Assembly (NCBI GenBank): GCA_964035575.1
Contig: OZ037888.1
Span: forward strand, 1-64,000
Direction: 5' to 3'
DNA length: 64,000 nucleotides
From: Rhynchopus sp. YZ270_cl-10
Taxonomy: Eukaryota > Euglenozoa > Diplonemea > Diplonemida > Diplonemidae
The notes under the pieces are model-generated. The model made no database searches, was not told the origin of the DNA, and saw nothing but the letters and a program-made list of their open reading frames with translations. Shown piece by piece: positions 23,770-34,892 of the stretch; position 1 is the stretch's first letter, and each line of letters starts with the position of its first letter. The position numbers and the translations under genes are program-made.

Positions 23770-24334
23770 CTAATGATGTGCTTTATTGTGCTGGAAAAGA
23801 GCACCTTTGTGTTGAAATTCCCTTCCCCTCCAAGTACTAGAGCATTCGTGAGCATAACACGTCTTTGCTATTTTTTCGTCTTCTGCTGCTTCGCGCTTTC
23901 TCTTTCTGTCTAGCTCCTGTTGAGTTTGAGTTGTTGAAAGTGATACTTGAAAAGTTGATACATACCTTTTTCATGTCCTGACACAGAAGGAACACTTCGT
24001 TCAGCTGTTTCTTGAGATCTGAGACAGTCTGTTTCACCTCTTTCAGCTCTTCAGTCACTGAGGAAAAGCTTTCTGCAGAAACAGGAATTTCCAATGCTGC
24101 GGCCTGTTCTGACGGAAGCACAGAGTCCTTCTGAGTTTGCTCCTCTGTTTTAACGCCTTGCTCCTGTACCTTCGTTAGTACTGTCTCCTTCTTCTGGGAG
24201 CACACTGGAATTGGTGGCAATTCCTCATTCTCATGAGGAGCTTGATCCTGCACATTGAACACCGCCAACATGCTTGGTGCATCTTTCTTCTGCACAAAGG
24301 GCACTGGCTTCCGCTTAATCTTCATGGTGTTCAT
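23770..24334 (-). CDS. Small coiled-coil protein with C-terminal zinc-finger-like motif, copy 1
   Basis: Predicted two-exon gene: exon 1 24334-23966, a 49-nt GTATGT...CAACAG intron (23917-23965), exon 2 23916-23770, giving 171 aa. The N-terminus is basic (MNTMKIKRKPVPF). The middle is acidic/polar and ends in a probable coiled coil (VTEELKEVKQTVSDLKKQL). Exon 2 has a basic RKRKR stretch and a CYAHEC...FQHNKAHH tail resembling a Cys2His2 finger (C-x4-C, then two His). It lies just inside the coding-strand 5' edge of the element and is present in both copies. I do not recognise the family. A DNA-binding accessory or regulatory protein is a guess. Confidence 0.65.
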
Positions 24335-24540
24335 AGTTTTTTGAGAAATAGTTCACCTGTTTTTGGTGTGTGAGTACAAAAGTGCTATGAAAAGAGAAAT
24401 GAGGGGTGAGCCAAGTTTAATTCATTTTTCTATTCAATTTTTTCGGCATTCACATTTGTAAAAATGCAAAACCTTCAGACAATAAAAAATAAGTTCTGTT
24501 CCACACCAGCCTCCTACATTTTAGCGAGCTTTCTTCTTGT
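24335..24540. other. Coding-strand 5' edge of Helitron copy 1
   Basis: About 200 bp upstream of the small gene. It ends CCTCCTACATTTTAGCGAGC then TTTCTTCTTGTG beside array D. Likely holds the promoter and one element end. No gene is seen. Confidence 0.5.
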
Positions 24541-24940
24541 GCGGGTTTGCGGGTTTGCGGGTTTGCGGGTTTGCGGGTTTGCGGGTTTGCGGGTTTGCGG
24601 GTTTGCGGGTTTGCGGGTTTGCGGGTTTGCGGGTTTGCGGGTTTGCGGGTTTGCGGGTTTGCGGGTTTGCGGGTTTGCGGGTTTGCGGGTTTGCGGGTTT
24701 GCGGGTTTGCGGGTTTGCGGGTTTGCGGGTTTGCGGGTTTGCGGGTTTGCGGGTTTGCGGGTTTGCGGGTTTGCGGGTTTGCGGGTTTGCGGGTTTGCGG
24801 GTTTGCGGGTTTGCGGGTTTGCGGGTTTGCGGGTTTGCGGGTTTGCGGGTTTGCGGGTTTGCGGGTTTGCGGGTTTGCGGGTTTGCGGGTTTGCGGGTTT
24901 GCGGGTTTGCGGGTTTGCGGGTTTGCGGGTTTGCGGGTTT
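24541..24940 (+). repeat. 8-bp satellite array D, (GGGTTTGC)n, 50 copies
   Basis: Exactly 400 bp, with no variants noticed. It separates the two autonomous elements, with the same left (TTTCTTCTTGTG) and right (CTAGTTATTACGGG) junctions as array B. Confidence 0.98.
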
Positions 24941-26820
24941 CTAGTTATTACGGGTTTGAGGGGTACAAAATGGCGACGCTGCAGGATTGCTGGATCGCGT
25001 GGTCCCAGTATTTCTGATAATACACTCCGGTAGATTGGGGCCCAAAAACGACGTAATGTACTGGGTTTGGATGTTAGCATTTTCTGAAGATACCTAAAAT
25101 GGGTGCGGCATTTCACGGCTATTTTTGTGAAGGAATTGACGATATTTTGTGGTTCTAAGGTGTGTGTATTGTATGTGACGAAAATTTCAAAATGTGACAT
25201 AAGTATGAAATATGGCCAGTATGCCCATAAAATGAGGCCATTGCAACCCTGGAGGACCACATTGGACATATTGGGCCAAATTTAGGTGTGTAAGTGTATC
25301 GGCTTTAAAATATTTTTTTTCGTGATTTTTGGGGTCATTTTTTGGCTGGGAAAATTGGGCCACATTTAACCACAACTACTCAAAACATCAAATCTGTGGC
25401 TTTAATGGACTGATTGGGCGTTTTTATGACCTGGACATGGGGGTCAGATACCATTTTAGACATGTTAAAAATTGGTCAGAAGACCCTGAGAGAAGAACCA
25501 AGGTCAAATTGACCTTGAGTACTGGGTCAAATTTGTGTGGGAAAAATGCCCAGTACATAATTGTTGATGCGCAAAAGTGCAAAATTCCTTCAGCAATGGC
25601 TTCATATGACATTTCCATAACCTGGACATGGGGGTCAGACTCCACTTTTGACCACCTAAAATTTGGTCATACACATGTATGAGACCCCAAAAACCAGGAT
25701 TTTGACCAAAAAATTTTTCCCAGCAATTTTTGCCTACAAAAAATCGAAAAAAAAATTTTTTGATTTTGGCTCTCCGGAGTCTGTGCGTGCTGTGGTGGGG
25801 TCAATTTGCGCTGAGAAATGGGTATTTTTGACCTAAAATGCATGGATCAGTTTTTTCATGATTTTTGGTGTTTTTGGTGTTTTGTGTGGGTTTTTTGGTC
25901 AGTACATAGTGTGCAGTGATCAAAAGTGCAAAGTTCCTTCGTCAATGGCTTCACAGGAAATTTTTATGACCGGGACATGGGGGTCAGACTCCACTTTTGA
26001 CCACCTAAAATTTGGTCATACACACGTGTGAGACCGCAAAAACCAGGATTTTGACCAAAAAAATTTTCCCAGGTACATAATCTGTGCACTGATCAAGATT
26101 ACAAAATTCATTTGTATGGATGAATTGAATATCAGGTATGTGTAGGTTTCTGTGTGGGAAGTGGTGGTGATGAGGATAGGAAAAAAGAAACAGTAAAAGT
26201 GCGTGAGCTATTCAGTCATTTTGTGTGTTTTTTCTTTTTCTTTTTCTTTTTCCTTTTCTCATTTTTGATCTTTTTATTTTTATGGCATGACAATACTCTC
26301 ACCCGCCAAAGTGAGCGCCTTCTTCAAGGTGTAGTCTTTTTTTAAAGCTATGTTTTAACCTCTTCCGCAAACCCGAAAACCCGCAAACCCTATATTTCCT
26401 TATTTTTTTTAATCCAAGACAAAAATATTTTCTTCATCACAAGAGAGTATCTCCGGCTGGGAAGAAAAAAACAACAAAAACTGCTGATCAAACCGGTCAA
26501 AAAGTCTCTGTAAAAATAAAAACTGCTACAATTTCCAAACTAATTGATTTTTTTTAAAACTAAACGAACTCCACAAAAACAGTTTAAAAAAACAGTGAAA
26601 CAGAAACAAAAATAAAATCCTTTTTTTTAGATGGGCTAAGCTTACCCAGTTTTTTTTTTCTCATATTTTTTTTCAATCCAATGAACATGTTCAAACAAAT
26701 ATTTCTTCATCACAAGAGATTTAATCTGATTCTCTCCGGCTGGGAAGAAAAAAAAAATAAAAATAAAAATAAAAGTCTTTTACAGTAATTTACTGTAAAG
26801 AAAAAAAGGAAAAAAATTTT
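24941..26820. other. Non-coding 3' region of Helitron copy 2
   Basis: Same content as 13,810-15,689: X' module, about two ~349-bp repeats, a pyrimidine run, a duplicated CATCACAAGAGA...CTCCGGCTGGGAAG block, and a short CCCGCAAACCC tract near 26,370. No gene is seen. Confidence 0.7.
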
Positions 26821-29643
26821 TTAGTCAAGATCACCCGGTTGAAAGTCAGAAAGGTGATTGTCTGGAAATGTGGGGTAAATTAGGGCTTTTTTATGTGCTT
26901 TCAGTACATTTTCTGGAGTTCCTGTACCAATGTTGAAGTGGGGAGGTTGATAAGTTTGCACTATCAGCAGTCTCTTTTCTGATGGTATTTGCATAAGAAC
27001 ATCTTCAGGAGATTGCCCCTTTGGCAAAAAATGAAAGCAAGAATATCCTTCTGTCTCATAGGTCCTAGAAGTGACTACTGTGATAAGAGACCTAAGCATG
27101 AGAGACATCAGTGCTACTTCTACCTCCTGCGCATAACTGTCATCGGCATTATTTGTGACGCGTTGAAGAAGGTCATCAAAGTTCCTGTTTTGTTTACAGG
27201 TGTGGTAGAAAAGTTTAGGTTTGCGGGTTTGCGGGTTTGCACAAATACAAATGCTACATACCTTTTTTTTTTCTCTTCATCATCAAAAAGTAAGGGATGC
27301 TCCTGGATCATAATCTCATTCCTGAGCAAGAACTCTGCAAATCTTCTGCGTAGAGCATGACCATCATTTCTTTTTCCAGTGAGGAGCTGCTGTATGGCGT
27401 GATAGAAACACGTTCCATCACCAGTAACGTCAATTTGTCCGAGGTTGAACCTGCTCAGAACATGTTGAATATTATTCTCATTGTTCCTGTAAAATATTGG
27501 TAATGGTTTTAAAGTTGTTGACCACGAAAAAAACATACCTATTTTTTTCAGAAACTGTAGTTGTTACATTTTTTTGTGGATGAGAAGCTTCTGGAACGTT
27601 GTTGTGGATATATTCCCTGTATAAATTGTAGTGTATTATTTAATTAAAAATGTACAATAATTACTGTAACCATAATGTAATGCTAACATACCATCCCCCC
27701 TCTGGAAATGTAAAAGGATAGAAATCCATCGGTTGTTCTTCTTCATCCTTTGTCCAGGGAGTTACTACAAGAGACCTTCCACATGCCGGGTTGTTGATTT
27801 CGTGTTCTTTATCATCAATGGGGCTTCCATCAGCATCAGGGGAACACACCACTGCAGGGTTTTCTGAAGGGTTTGCTGCACGTTCATGCATGGCCTTTGC
27901 ATATACAGCCTCTGTAAGCCTCAGGTCCCGCTTCAGCTGATTCCTCCTTTCCTTACTGACCTTCATCTTTATTCCCCCAACTGACTCCTCAATGGCAGAG
28001 ATGACCTCCTGGTGGACACAGTTATACAAATTTGTATCACCTTGAGGTGGAAGACAAATCTTGATGTCATTCCTGCTGCACACCCTTGACATTGCAACGT
28101 ACAGATGGCCATGAGAGAAGCAGGGCGACTGTGACACATCAAGACCCACCCTCCTGAGAGTTTGTCCCTGAGACTTATTAATCGTCATGGCAAAAGACAG
28201 CCGCACTGGAAACTGCTGACGTACAAAGTCGATGGTGAGATCCTTCGCATCACCATCGCAGGGCAGGCGAGGTATGGCAACAGTTTCTGGCTTTTTCCCG
28301 TTTTTGTTCCGCCACTCGCATTCTTCCGCCAGGTGGGTGCAGACAAGGATGTTCTTCTTCACCTCCTTCACAACAAGACGCGTTCCATTGCACAGTCCAC
28401 CTGCGGGGTCGAGGTTCTTTAGAAGCATTACAATACAGTTGACCTTCAGGTTCAGGATGTGTGGAGGAAGACGTGCATGGTTCATTGCATTGAGTGCTTC
28501 AGTGGTGAAGAATTCATTTGCTCCTGGGTCCTTGCAGGTATCCTCTGACATACGGGTAATTGTCTCTCCTGGGAAGCTGCTGAGAATTTTTTCGTTCATG
28601 TAGACCTGGCGTGCGTTTGTAGGGCACAGCAAAGCACAGTTCTCATACATTCCATTCTTGATGTCAGGAAATGTAAAGTCAATCAAAGTATCCTCAGTCA
28701 CCTTTTTGTTCTTTTTTTCAAAAATGATAGCATGTGGCACCTGCATAACTGCTTCTGTGTCCTCAGCACCCTCCACATCCCCAGCCTCATTCACAGACCC
28801 ATCACCAACCTTCATGAGGTACTCACGGAAAGCGTCGTCGTCCTTCACCCTCATGACCTGCGTCAGGGACATTTTTGTGAGTTGGTTCCAGAGGTATGAG
28901 TTGTGGAGCGAAATCGAGATGCTTTCAAAGCTCCCTTTGTTTGCCCCTGGAACAGGAAGGATTTGCCTGAAGTCTCCTCCAAGAAGCACTGTCACTCCTC
29001 CAAATGGTTGTGAACATCCCCTCAACCTCTGAAGCGTTCTGTCTACTACCTCTATGCTTGCCTTTTGTGCCATTACCACCTCATCCCAGACAATGAGGTC
29101 AGTGCGCCTTAGGAGTTCGACATGGTCATCATCAAGCCCGCACATCCGCTTTGAGTTTGGTTCAAGATCTATTGGGATCTTAAATCGGCTGTGTGCAGTT
29201 CTGCCTCCTGGTAGTAGTGTAGCTGCTATCCCTGATGTTGCCACAGCGATTGAAAAGCGGTCCTCCTCATTCTGTTGAAGTGGCTGCTGCTGCTGCTGCT
29301 GCTGTTGTTGCTTTGCCCTTGCCCTTCTGCTCCTGGCCCAGTACAAACACGCCTGGTACAGGAATGTCTTGCCTGTTCCTGCTGCACCCTGCAAAAATAT
29401 GACCTTCCCCTGGTTACCTTCAACAGATTCCTTCACAGAGTTGAAGACATTCTGCTGCCCTTCGTTGAGGTTGCCTTGAATCTGTTCAAACTTCTTCAGC
29501 ATTTCACCCTCATCATACCTCTCTGTGTTTAAGACAAACTCTGTGCTCTGCCCTGTAGTACCTTCAGGAGGAGTGGGGAGCCCAAGATCTTCCATTGAAG
29601 TCTTAACGTTCGCTTCCTTAAGGAGCCGTTGCATGTCTAGCAA
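26821..29643 (-). CDS. PIF1-like helicase fused to OTU cysteine protease (downstream half of RepHel), copy 2
   Basis: Four predicted exons (29643-27692, 27616-27539, 27486-27262, 27184-26821) keep one frame of 872 aa. Introns are 75, 52 and 77 nt, all GTATG...CAG. The helicase has GAAGTGKT (residues 86-93), VWDE (about 185-188), GGDFRQ (222-227), INKSQGQT and HLYVAMSR. A CAG run encodes ~9 Gln after Walker A. The OTU part has TGDGTCFYHA (Asp700, Cys703) and PPHFNI (His834), the expected catalytic Cys and His. The first codon shown is not ATG, and the frame is open upstream into the Rep 3' end. The opening ALLDMQRLLKEAN...DLGLPTPPE matches the Rep-helicase linker of ordinary Helitrons, so this is probably the second half of one RepHel-OTU protein. 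Confidence 0.88.
27217..27240 (+). repeat. Short GGGTTTGC tract inside an OTU intron, copy 2
   Basis: Same three-unit tract as in copy 1, inside intron 27185-27261. Confidence 0.9.
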
Positions 29644-29647
29644 AGCT

Positions 29648-32600
29648 TTACGCTTTAGGGTAGATGTGGTTGCTTGGTACTGCTTCCTCCCGTTCCTGCC
29701 TTTTTACTCTGTCCAAAGGTGGCGCACACAGCTCAAACTCATACTCTGCCCACGCCTTTGCAACGTCTTCTGCAGTGGTCATGTAGTTTATTATTATCAT
29801 TGCAAACGTAAAACGGATGGCACGTGAGGACAGTGTTGTATTGATGCACTCTTTCAGGGCGTTACGCAAGATTGCCCCATCATGGATAAGCCCCATTTCT
29901 GCTGCAGCTGCATAAAATGTAGGATGAACAACGGAGCCTATGGTTCTCAGCTCTTCAAAGCTGCATGATCCACGCTTGCACAGAAGAAGTAGACGGAGAC
30001 AGTGCAACTCCTTATCCTTTACAGGGGCCCAGTACATCCTGCCGATTGAGAGGCCTTCTCCTTCATTTCTTTTTGAGTGAGGGCCAGGTTTATAGCAGCC
30101 TTCTTCCTCGCACCACCCATATCCCGGTCTCAGCTGCCATTCCTTCTTTTCTCTGGGGTAAGAAAAGAATTCTGGGACATCATTGTAAAGTAGTTTGTCA
30201 AAGCCTTTGTAGGCTTCATGTGCTGGAATGCCTTCACGATGCTTCTTGCATCTTTCATTTGCTTCGAAAAAGGCAAGGAGTGTACTTTTGGATTTTGCAG
30301 CCGCATCCCTTCTCCTTGAGTCATCACCATAATTCTTTAAAGGAAAGTACACCCTCTGCTCATCTTCGAGGTGGATGTGGAGTCTCTGCACTCCTGGGTA
30401 AATCCGCACCATCTTTGTTCCGAGTAGGTACCCACAAGCATCAGCCGCAGTCAAACAATGTGCCTTCAGAAACCTCATAATGCTCCCAGTGGTCGTTGTC
30501 GTTGTTGTGGTTTTTGCTTCTGATGGCCCTCCTTTATGCTTTGTATCTTCCTTTATCACACCATCTACCTCATTCTCCCCCTTGAATAAGTATTTGAACA
30601 AATATTTAGCAGCAAGAATCCCGCGCACTGCCTCAATGTTGATGTGGCACTGGTACTTGAGGAGAAGATACGCATTGTAGGGAACCACCCACCTGTTGTT
30701 CCTCTGGTTTGGGTGAGTAGTTTCCCCTGGGTGTTTTTCTTTCCATTTCTTCACAACGTCTGGATCCACATAAGACAGTATCCCATGATCCCTTCTTATG
30801 ACAAAGGCGTAGCCATCATTGCCAGAGGTGGTGAAATCTCTGAAGTCCTTGGGGAAGTTGGACTTGCAATATTTGCACTTTCCATCCTTTCCCTTCTGTA
30901 GACAGGGAGAGCCTCTATTTTTAAGGCAGTCATTGTGCATGAGGTACTCGCTTACAGCTTTGTAGAGGTTAGGATGTGTTTCTGGGTCCGGGAGCTCAGC
31001 ATGCACGATGTGGTCGATGTTGAACGGGTCCTTAGGTGACGTTTTATTGTTGTTCCAAAGGATTGCGTGGCAGTGAGGGAGCCCTCTCTTCTGGTACTCG
31101 GTCACCATCACCATTGCAATATTTTGTCCAAGAACATTCTTTTTGCGTATGTCGTCCACAAGTTCCTTGACTTTTAAGTCGAACACACGGTGAACAAGCT
31201 CCGGACGGTCGAGGGCCGTTTCTCCTTCGAGAAGATTGGATTGTATCTCCTCCCACATCGGGTTGCATGTCATTGTGAGAAAGAAATCAGCTTTCCCATA
31301 CTTTGCGTATATTGCAAGTGTGTCGTTGAGTAATTGTGCCCTCGCAGCTACTCCTCTCTCAAATGAAGAAGGCATAGAGATTTCGTTTGTCGGTGGAATC
31401 TGTTTCCCAGAGGTGATGTCTTTCTTGGAGGCGTAGCCCATTCCCCTTCCAACAATATGGTATTTCAGTCGCTGATACATGCCACGCATCGCCATGTCGA
31501 TGAAGAACTGCTGTGTCAGCGTTCCATGCATGAGCAGGGGGTTGTAGGACAACGGGTCTTTGCTGCTGTTCGGACGGTGGTGCATGAGATATGTTGCGTA
31601 CTGCTTTGCTGAGATGAATGTTGAAGATGGTGTCGTTTCAGCTAGGTTAGTAGCGTTGCGAAGAACCTCATGCATTGAGTCCACAGCTCTGTCTTCTTCT
31701 GCACAACGTTCCCATCCACCATTCCACTCTTCAGGGTCTACCTGCATCGCATCATCCTTTTCACCGCTGTTGAGCGCTTCAGGGTTTGGTGCTGTTGGTT
31801 CAGGGTTGTTCGTGTTTTGGGCATCATCATCATCATCATCATCACTGTCAGATGCAGCTCCGCGGTTCACCACCCTGTGAGGCATCTTCAGGCGGAACCC
31901 ATTATTCTCGGTGGGATTCAGATGGGCTAATGGATATGAAAGCAGTTCATAGAGTTGGTTAAAGTCATCAATGATGATTGGTGCGTTCCACTTTGGATCC
32001 TTACCCCCATTTTCAGCACACGTAAACATTGGGTACACAGTAAATTTGCGCTCTGCAGGTGCGGCTTCATCGATGGTGTAGAACATCTTAACAGCACCCT
32101 TTGCCTCATCGGTTGTATATTCTGACCCTGTCTTGCTTGCCAGGACTTCATGGAAGTCAATCCTCATCTTCTTCAGCTCATCCTCGCGACCCTTATACTG
32201 CTGTGAAATTGCTTTGAACTTTGCTGCAAATGCATTGTCTCCAAGAAGAAGATGACACTTCTCAGCAAGACCAAGAAGATTGTCAGGGAGGACCCCTCCA
32301 GTCATGCTTTTTTTATTGTCTGTGCTGCTGACGTTTGGATCAACAAACCAGGACTCTGTGAGAGCATCGTCATAAAAGCCATTGAATTTTTTTAATCCCC
32401 TACCTTCCAGAGCCACTGCTGAGAAGCCCTTTGGCACACGGCTGTCTCGGCGGATTTTGTTCTCTACCATCGCGAAGAATGCGTTCAGCTGAATTGAAAC
32501 CCTTTTGTAGAATTTGTCCTGAAGAAGTTCAAGGTGGTCTTGGCTGATTATTTTGGGCATATCTGGCAGGGACACCTTTCCACCAGTGCAGCATATTTTT

Positions 32601-34447
32601 GATGACTCTCCACGAAACAGCAATGCCCCGCAATGCTTGCAGGGTTTGTCCATCTCTCCGCATGAGTGCTTCTTAATGCTGTCATCCACCTCTTCGCGCA
32701 GTGCTGCCCCCAGGTGCCGGTAGGTGAATATTTTTTTGACTCCCTGTCTCTGCAGCTTTCTGTTTAGATCAGCTCTTTGTTCCTCAACAATACTGCTCTG
32801 TTTTTCCATCTGAAACTCTGCTTCGTGAAACAGGGTCCCAGACATGTATTTTGCCTCTGACTGTACAACGTCAAAATCAGCTTTGGAATGTTTCTCTATA
32901 AGCTCCCCCATGAGGTTCTGCTCTTTGATCATGAGCTCCTTGAGGTTTCTTATTTGCCGTGCACTCCATATAGACTTTGCTTCCTCCACAGAAGCTGGGT
33001 CGAACACCATTTTTGACATTGGGTCCACGTTTCTCAGCGTAACAAAACTGGCCTCATGCTCAAGCAAAAAAATCCTAGCTTTAACCTCCTCAAGCTCATC
33101 AAGTTTGGTATACGTCTGCTGCCTTTTTGTTTCAAGTGACTTTAGCTTTCTGAGATCCCATTTTTTTTGCATGATGTCGACCACACAGTCGTTGAAGGTG
33201 TGAGATTTTGGTTTGTTGTCCTTAATCAAGGGGACATTTATGTGTGACCACAGCAGCACTTTTTGGAACCTTAGCAGATTATCCTGTGTGGCATAGTATG
33301 GCCTTGAAGAAGTCCTTAACGCCGAAATGCGAAATACTTCAGCTGAATGGAACAGCCAGGAAAATAACGGCGGTGTGTAATCGTTGAAGTCAAAGTACTG
33401 GGGAAGTTCTATGGCTGCCAAACACAAAACTGCTGCAACACTAGCAGACAGTGCAGGTGTTATAGCACTCACATTCTCCTTTTGTAACTCTCTCTCATCC
33501 TGTCCAAGCAAAATGTATGAAAGATAGTCCATTTTGCAATTGAGAGTTTTGAACCTCAGGCAGTATTGTGTGATGTGTTTCAGTAGAATATTTACCTCTG
33601 CAAACTGTGCATAGCAGTACGGACATGTTTTTTCGCAGGTTGCTGCATGTGATTTCATGTTTTTAACCTCGGTGAATTCTTCCCCACAGTGCTCACAGCA
33701 AAGTTTTCCTAAGCACGCATGATTTTCCTTCTGTGCCTGCAGAGGTGATGAAAAACTGCGCCTACAAAGAGTACAGGCAGGTTGACATTTTTTCAGATGC
33801 TCCGTCAATTTGTGAATACGTTTGTATGTAGCATCGCAATTAGGACATTTGAAACGGCCGTCTGAAGTCTTATCCAGTTTTTGCTTCTTGGGGGGTGGCA
33901 CATCAGGAGTAGAAGGTGCTTCCTGAGGAGAAGGAGTAGAAGGTGCTTCCTGAAACCCACCTGTGCAGCCCTTCTGATGATTGTGCCTCTCAAGGAAATT
34001 AGAAAACGTAATTCTGCACTTTGGACACGTTTTTTTGCATTTTTTTGAGCCTTTTTTGTGTGCTTTGAGCTGTTTATCTACTGCAAAGCTGGCACCACAG
34101 TTTTCACAAATGAAAGGTTTCTGCTCCTGCGCACTTCTTGGTTCATCATCTCCCCTCTTCCGTTTTGTACTGCATTCTACTGTTGTAGGTTCATTGCGCT
34201 CATCTTCTGTTTTTTCCTTTTCTTCATCATCCTCTCCAGTCTGTTTTTGAAAAGCTTCTGTATCATCTTCTTCTGCCTCCTGTGTTGCTTCTTTTGTTGT
34301 CTTAGGCTTTTTGTCAGCACGCCCATCCGCAGACCCGCTCTCACTACGTTGCCTTTTCATATTATTTATGCCATGTGTTCCTATGCTAATGTATGTGAAG
34401 AAAGAAGGAATCTGGGAAACAATGTGAATAGAAATATTAATTCTCAT
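29648..34447 (-). CDS. Helitron Rep (zinc fingers and HUH nuclease), copy 2
   Basis: A 1,599-codon open frame reading the same as copy 1: six C2HC fingers at 113-296, HUH His residues at about 1125/1127, catalytic tyrosines at about 1282/1286. The Asp/Asn-rich linker SDDDDDDDAQN and a Thr run (KTTTTTTTTG) come from simple repeats. Near the end, GT...AG segments of 55 nt (29653-29707) or 28 nt (29653-29680) could be removed. Either would place Rep in frame with the helicase, giving a single protein of about 2,450 aa, as in other Helitrons. A programmed frameshift or two separate proteins are alternatives. The nuclear transposase role is known from the family. That this copy is active is inference. 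Confidence 0.92.
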   Translation of the reverse strand: MRINISIHIVSQIPSFFTYISIGTHGINNMKRQRSESGSADGRADKKPKTTKEATQEAEEDDTEAFQKQTGEDDEEKEKTEDERNEPTTVECSTKRKRGDDEPRSAQEQKPFICENCGASFAVDKQLKAHKKGSKKCKKTCPKCRITFSNFLERHNHQKGCTGGFQEAPSTPSPQEAPSTPDVPPPKKQKLDKTSDGRFKCPNCDATYKRIHKLTEHLKKCQPACTLCRRSFSSPLQAQKENHACLGKLCCEHCGEEFTEVKNMKSHAATCEKTCPYCYAQFAEVNILLKHITQYCLRFKTLNCKMDYLSYILLGQDERELQKENVSAITPALSASVAAVLCLAAIELPQYFDFNDYTPPLFSWLFHSAEVFRISALRTSSRPYYATQDNLLRFQKVLLWSHINVPLIKDNKPKSHTFNDCVVDIMQKKWDLRKLKSLETKRQQTYTKLDELEEVKARIFLLEHEASFVTLRNVDPMSKMVFDPASVEEAKSIWSARQIRNLKELMIKEQNLMGELIEKHSKADFDVVQSEAKYMSGTLFHEAEFQMEKQSSIVEEQRADLNRKLQRQGVKKIFTYRHLGAALREEVDDSIKKHSCGEMDKPCKHCGALLFRGESSKICCTGGKVSLPDMPKIISQDHLELLQDKFYKRVSIQLNAFFAMVENKIRRDSRVPKGFSAVALEGRGLKKFNGFYDDALTESWFVDPNVSSTDNKKSMTGGVLPDNLLGLAEKCHLLLGDNAFAAKFKAISQQYKGREDELKKMRIDFHEVLASKTGSEYTTDEAKGAVKMFYTIDEAAPAERKFTVYPMFTCAENGGKDPKWNAPIIIDDFNQLYELLSYPLAHLNPTENNGFRLKMPHRVVNRGAASDSDDDDDDDAQNTNNPEPTAPNPEALNSGEKDDAMQVDPEEWNGGWERCAEEDRAVDSMHEVLRNATNLAETTPSSTFISAKQYATYLMHHRPNSSKDPLSYNPLLMHGTLTQQFFIDMAMRGMYQRLKYHIVGRGMGYASKKDITSGKQIPPTNEISMPSSFERGVAARAQLLNDTLAIYAKYGKADFFLTMTCNPMWEEIQSNLLEGETALDRPELVHRVFDLKVKELVDDIRKKNVLGQNIAMVMVTEYQKRGLPHCHAILWNNNKTSPKDPFNIDHIVHAELPDPETHPNLYKAVSEYLMHNDCLKNRGSPCLQKGKDGKCKYCKSNFPKDFRDFTTSGNDGYAFVIRRDHGILSYVDPDVVKKWKEKHPGETTHPNQRNNRWVVPYNAYLLLKYQCHINIEAVRGILAAKYLFKYLFKGENEVDGVIKEDTKHKGGPSEAKTTTTTTTTGSIMRFLKAHCLTAADACGYLLGTKMVRIYPGVQRLHIHLEDEQRVYFPLKNYGDDSRRRDAAAKSKSTLLAFFEANERCKKHREGIPAHEAYKGFDKLLYNDVPEFFSYPREKKEWQLRPGYGWCEEEGCYKPGPHSKRNEGEGLSIGRMYWAPVKDKELHCLRLLLLCKRGSCSFEELRTIGSVVHPTFYAAAAEMGLIHDGAILRNALKECINTTLSSRAIRFTFAMIIINYMTTAEDVAKAWAEYEFELCAPPLDRVKRQEREEAVPSNHIYPKA

Positions 34448-34892
34448 TAAACTCTCTTTCGTTTTGGGGAAGTGTTTCCCTCTTCAGCTTATGTTGTCTT
34501 TGTATTAGCCTTCTTATTAGTGTGCCCATCATCAGATCTTTCCTCGCTTTCGTTGTCTTTTCATTTTTTTTTTTGCAAAAAGTAAAGTACCCAGACCACT
34601 GTTATGTTAGTTTTGAATAGTTGTGATAAATTGCTAGAAATTGTATTGTAGAAAATATAAAATGGTGGGTGGGAGAAAGTTTTGAGTTTTCAAGAAGGAA
34701 AATAAAAAAGTCTCACAACTAAGTTTTCAAAAAAAAATAATTAAAAAATGATCTTGAAAATTTTGACAAAAATTAAAACCAATCTGCATGTGCATTAAAA
34801 AAAGGGGAACCCATATTTTTGCGCAGGAAGAAGTAATTTGCACATTCTCTGCGATAAGAAATACCCCCAAACGAAAAAAAAAAAATTATTCT
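34448..34892. other. Intergenic spacer within Helitron copy 2
   Basis: Same AT-rich 445-bp spacer as 23,325-23,769. No gene is seen. Confidence 0.5.

Larger units (their letters stand above)
13810..24540 (-). mobile_element. Autonomous Helentron/Helitron2-like element, copy 1 (helicase frame broken)
   Basis: A 10.7-kb element between arrays C and D, coded on the minus strand. From its coding 5' side it holds a small coiled-coil/zinc-finger gene, a Rep with six C2HC fingers and an HUH nuclease, a PIF1-type helicase, an OTU protease region, then ~1.9 kb of non-coding 3' sequence with the X' module. Rep plus PIF1 helicase defines Helitrons, and the OTU domain is known from the Helentron/Helitron2 branch. 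The element reads almost the same as copy 2, with an offset of 11,131 bp up to ~18,340 and 11,123 bp after it. The 8-bp shift is a tandem duplication inside the helicase region. Classical 5'-TC is not visible. The coding-strand 3' edge ends in CTAG at the array. Confidence 0.9.
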
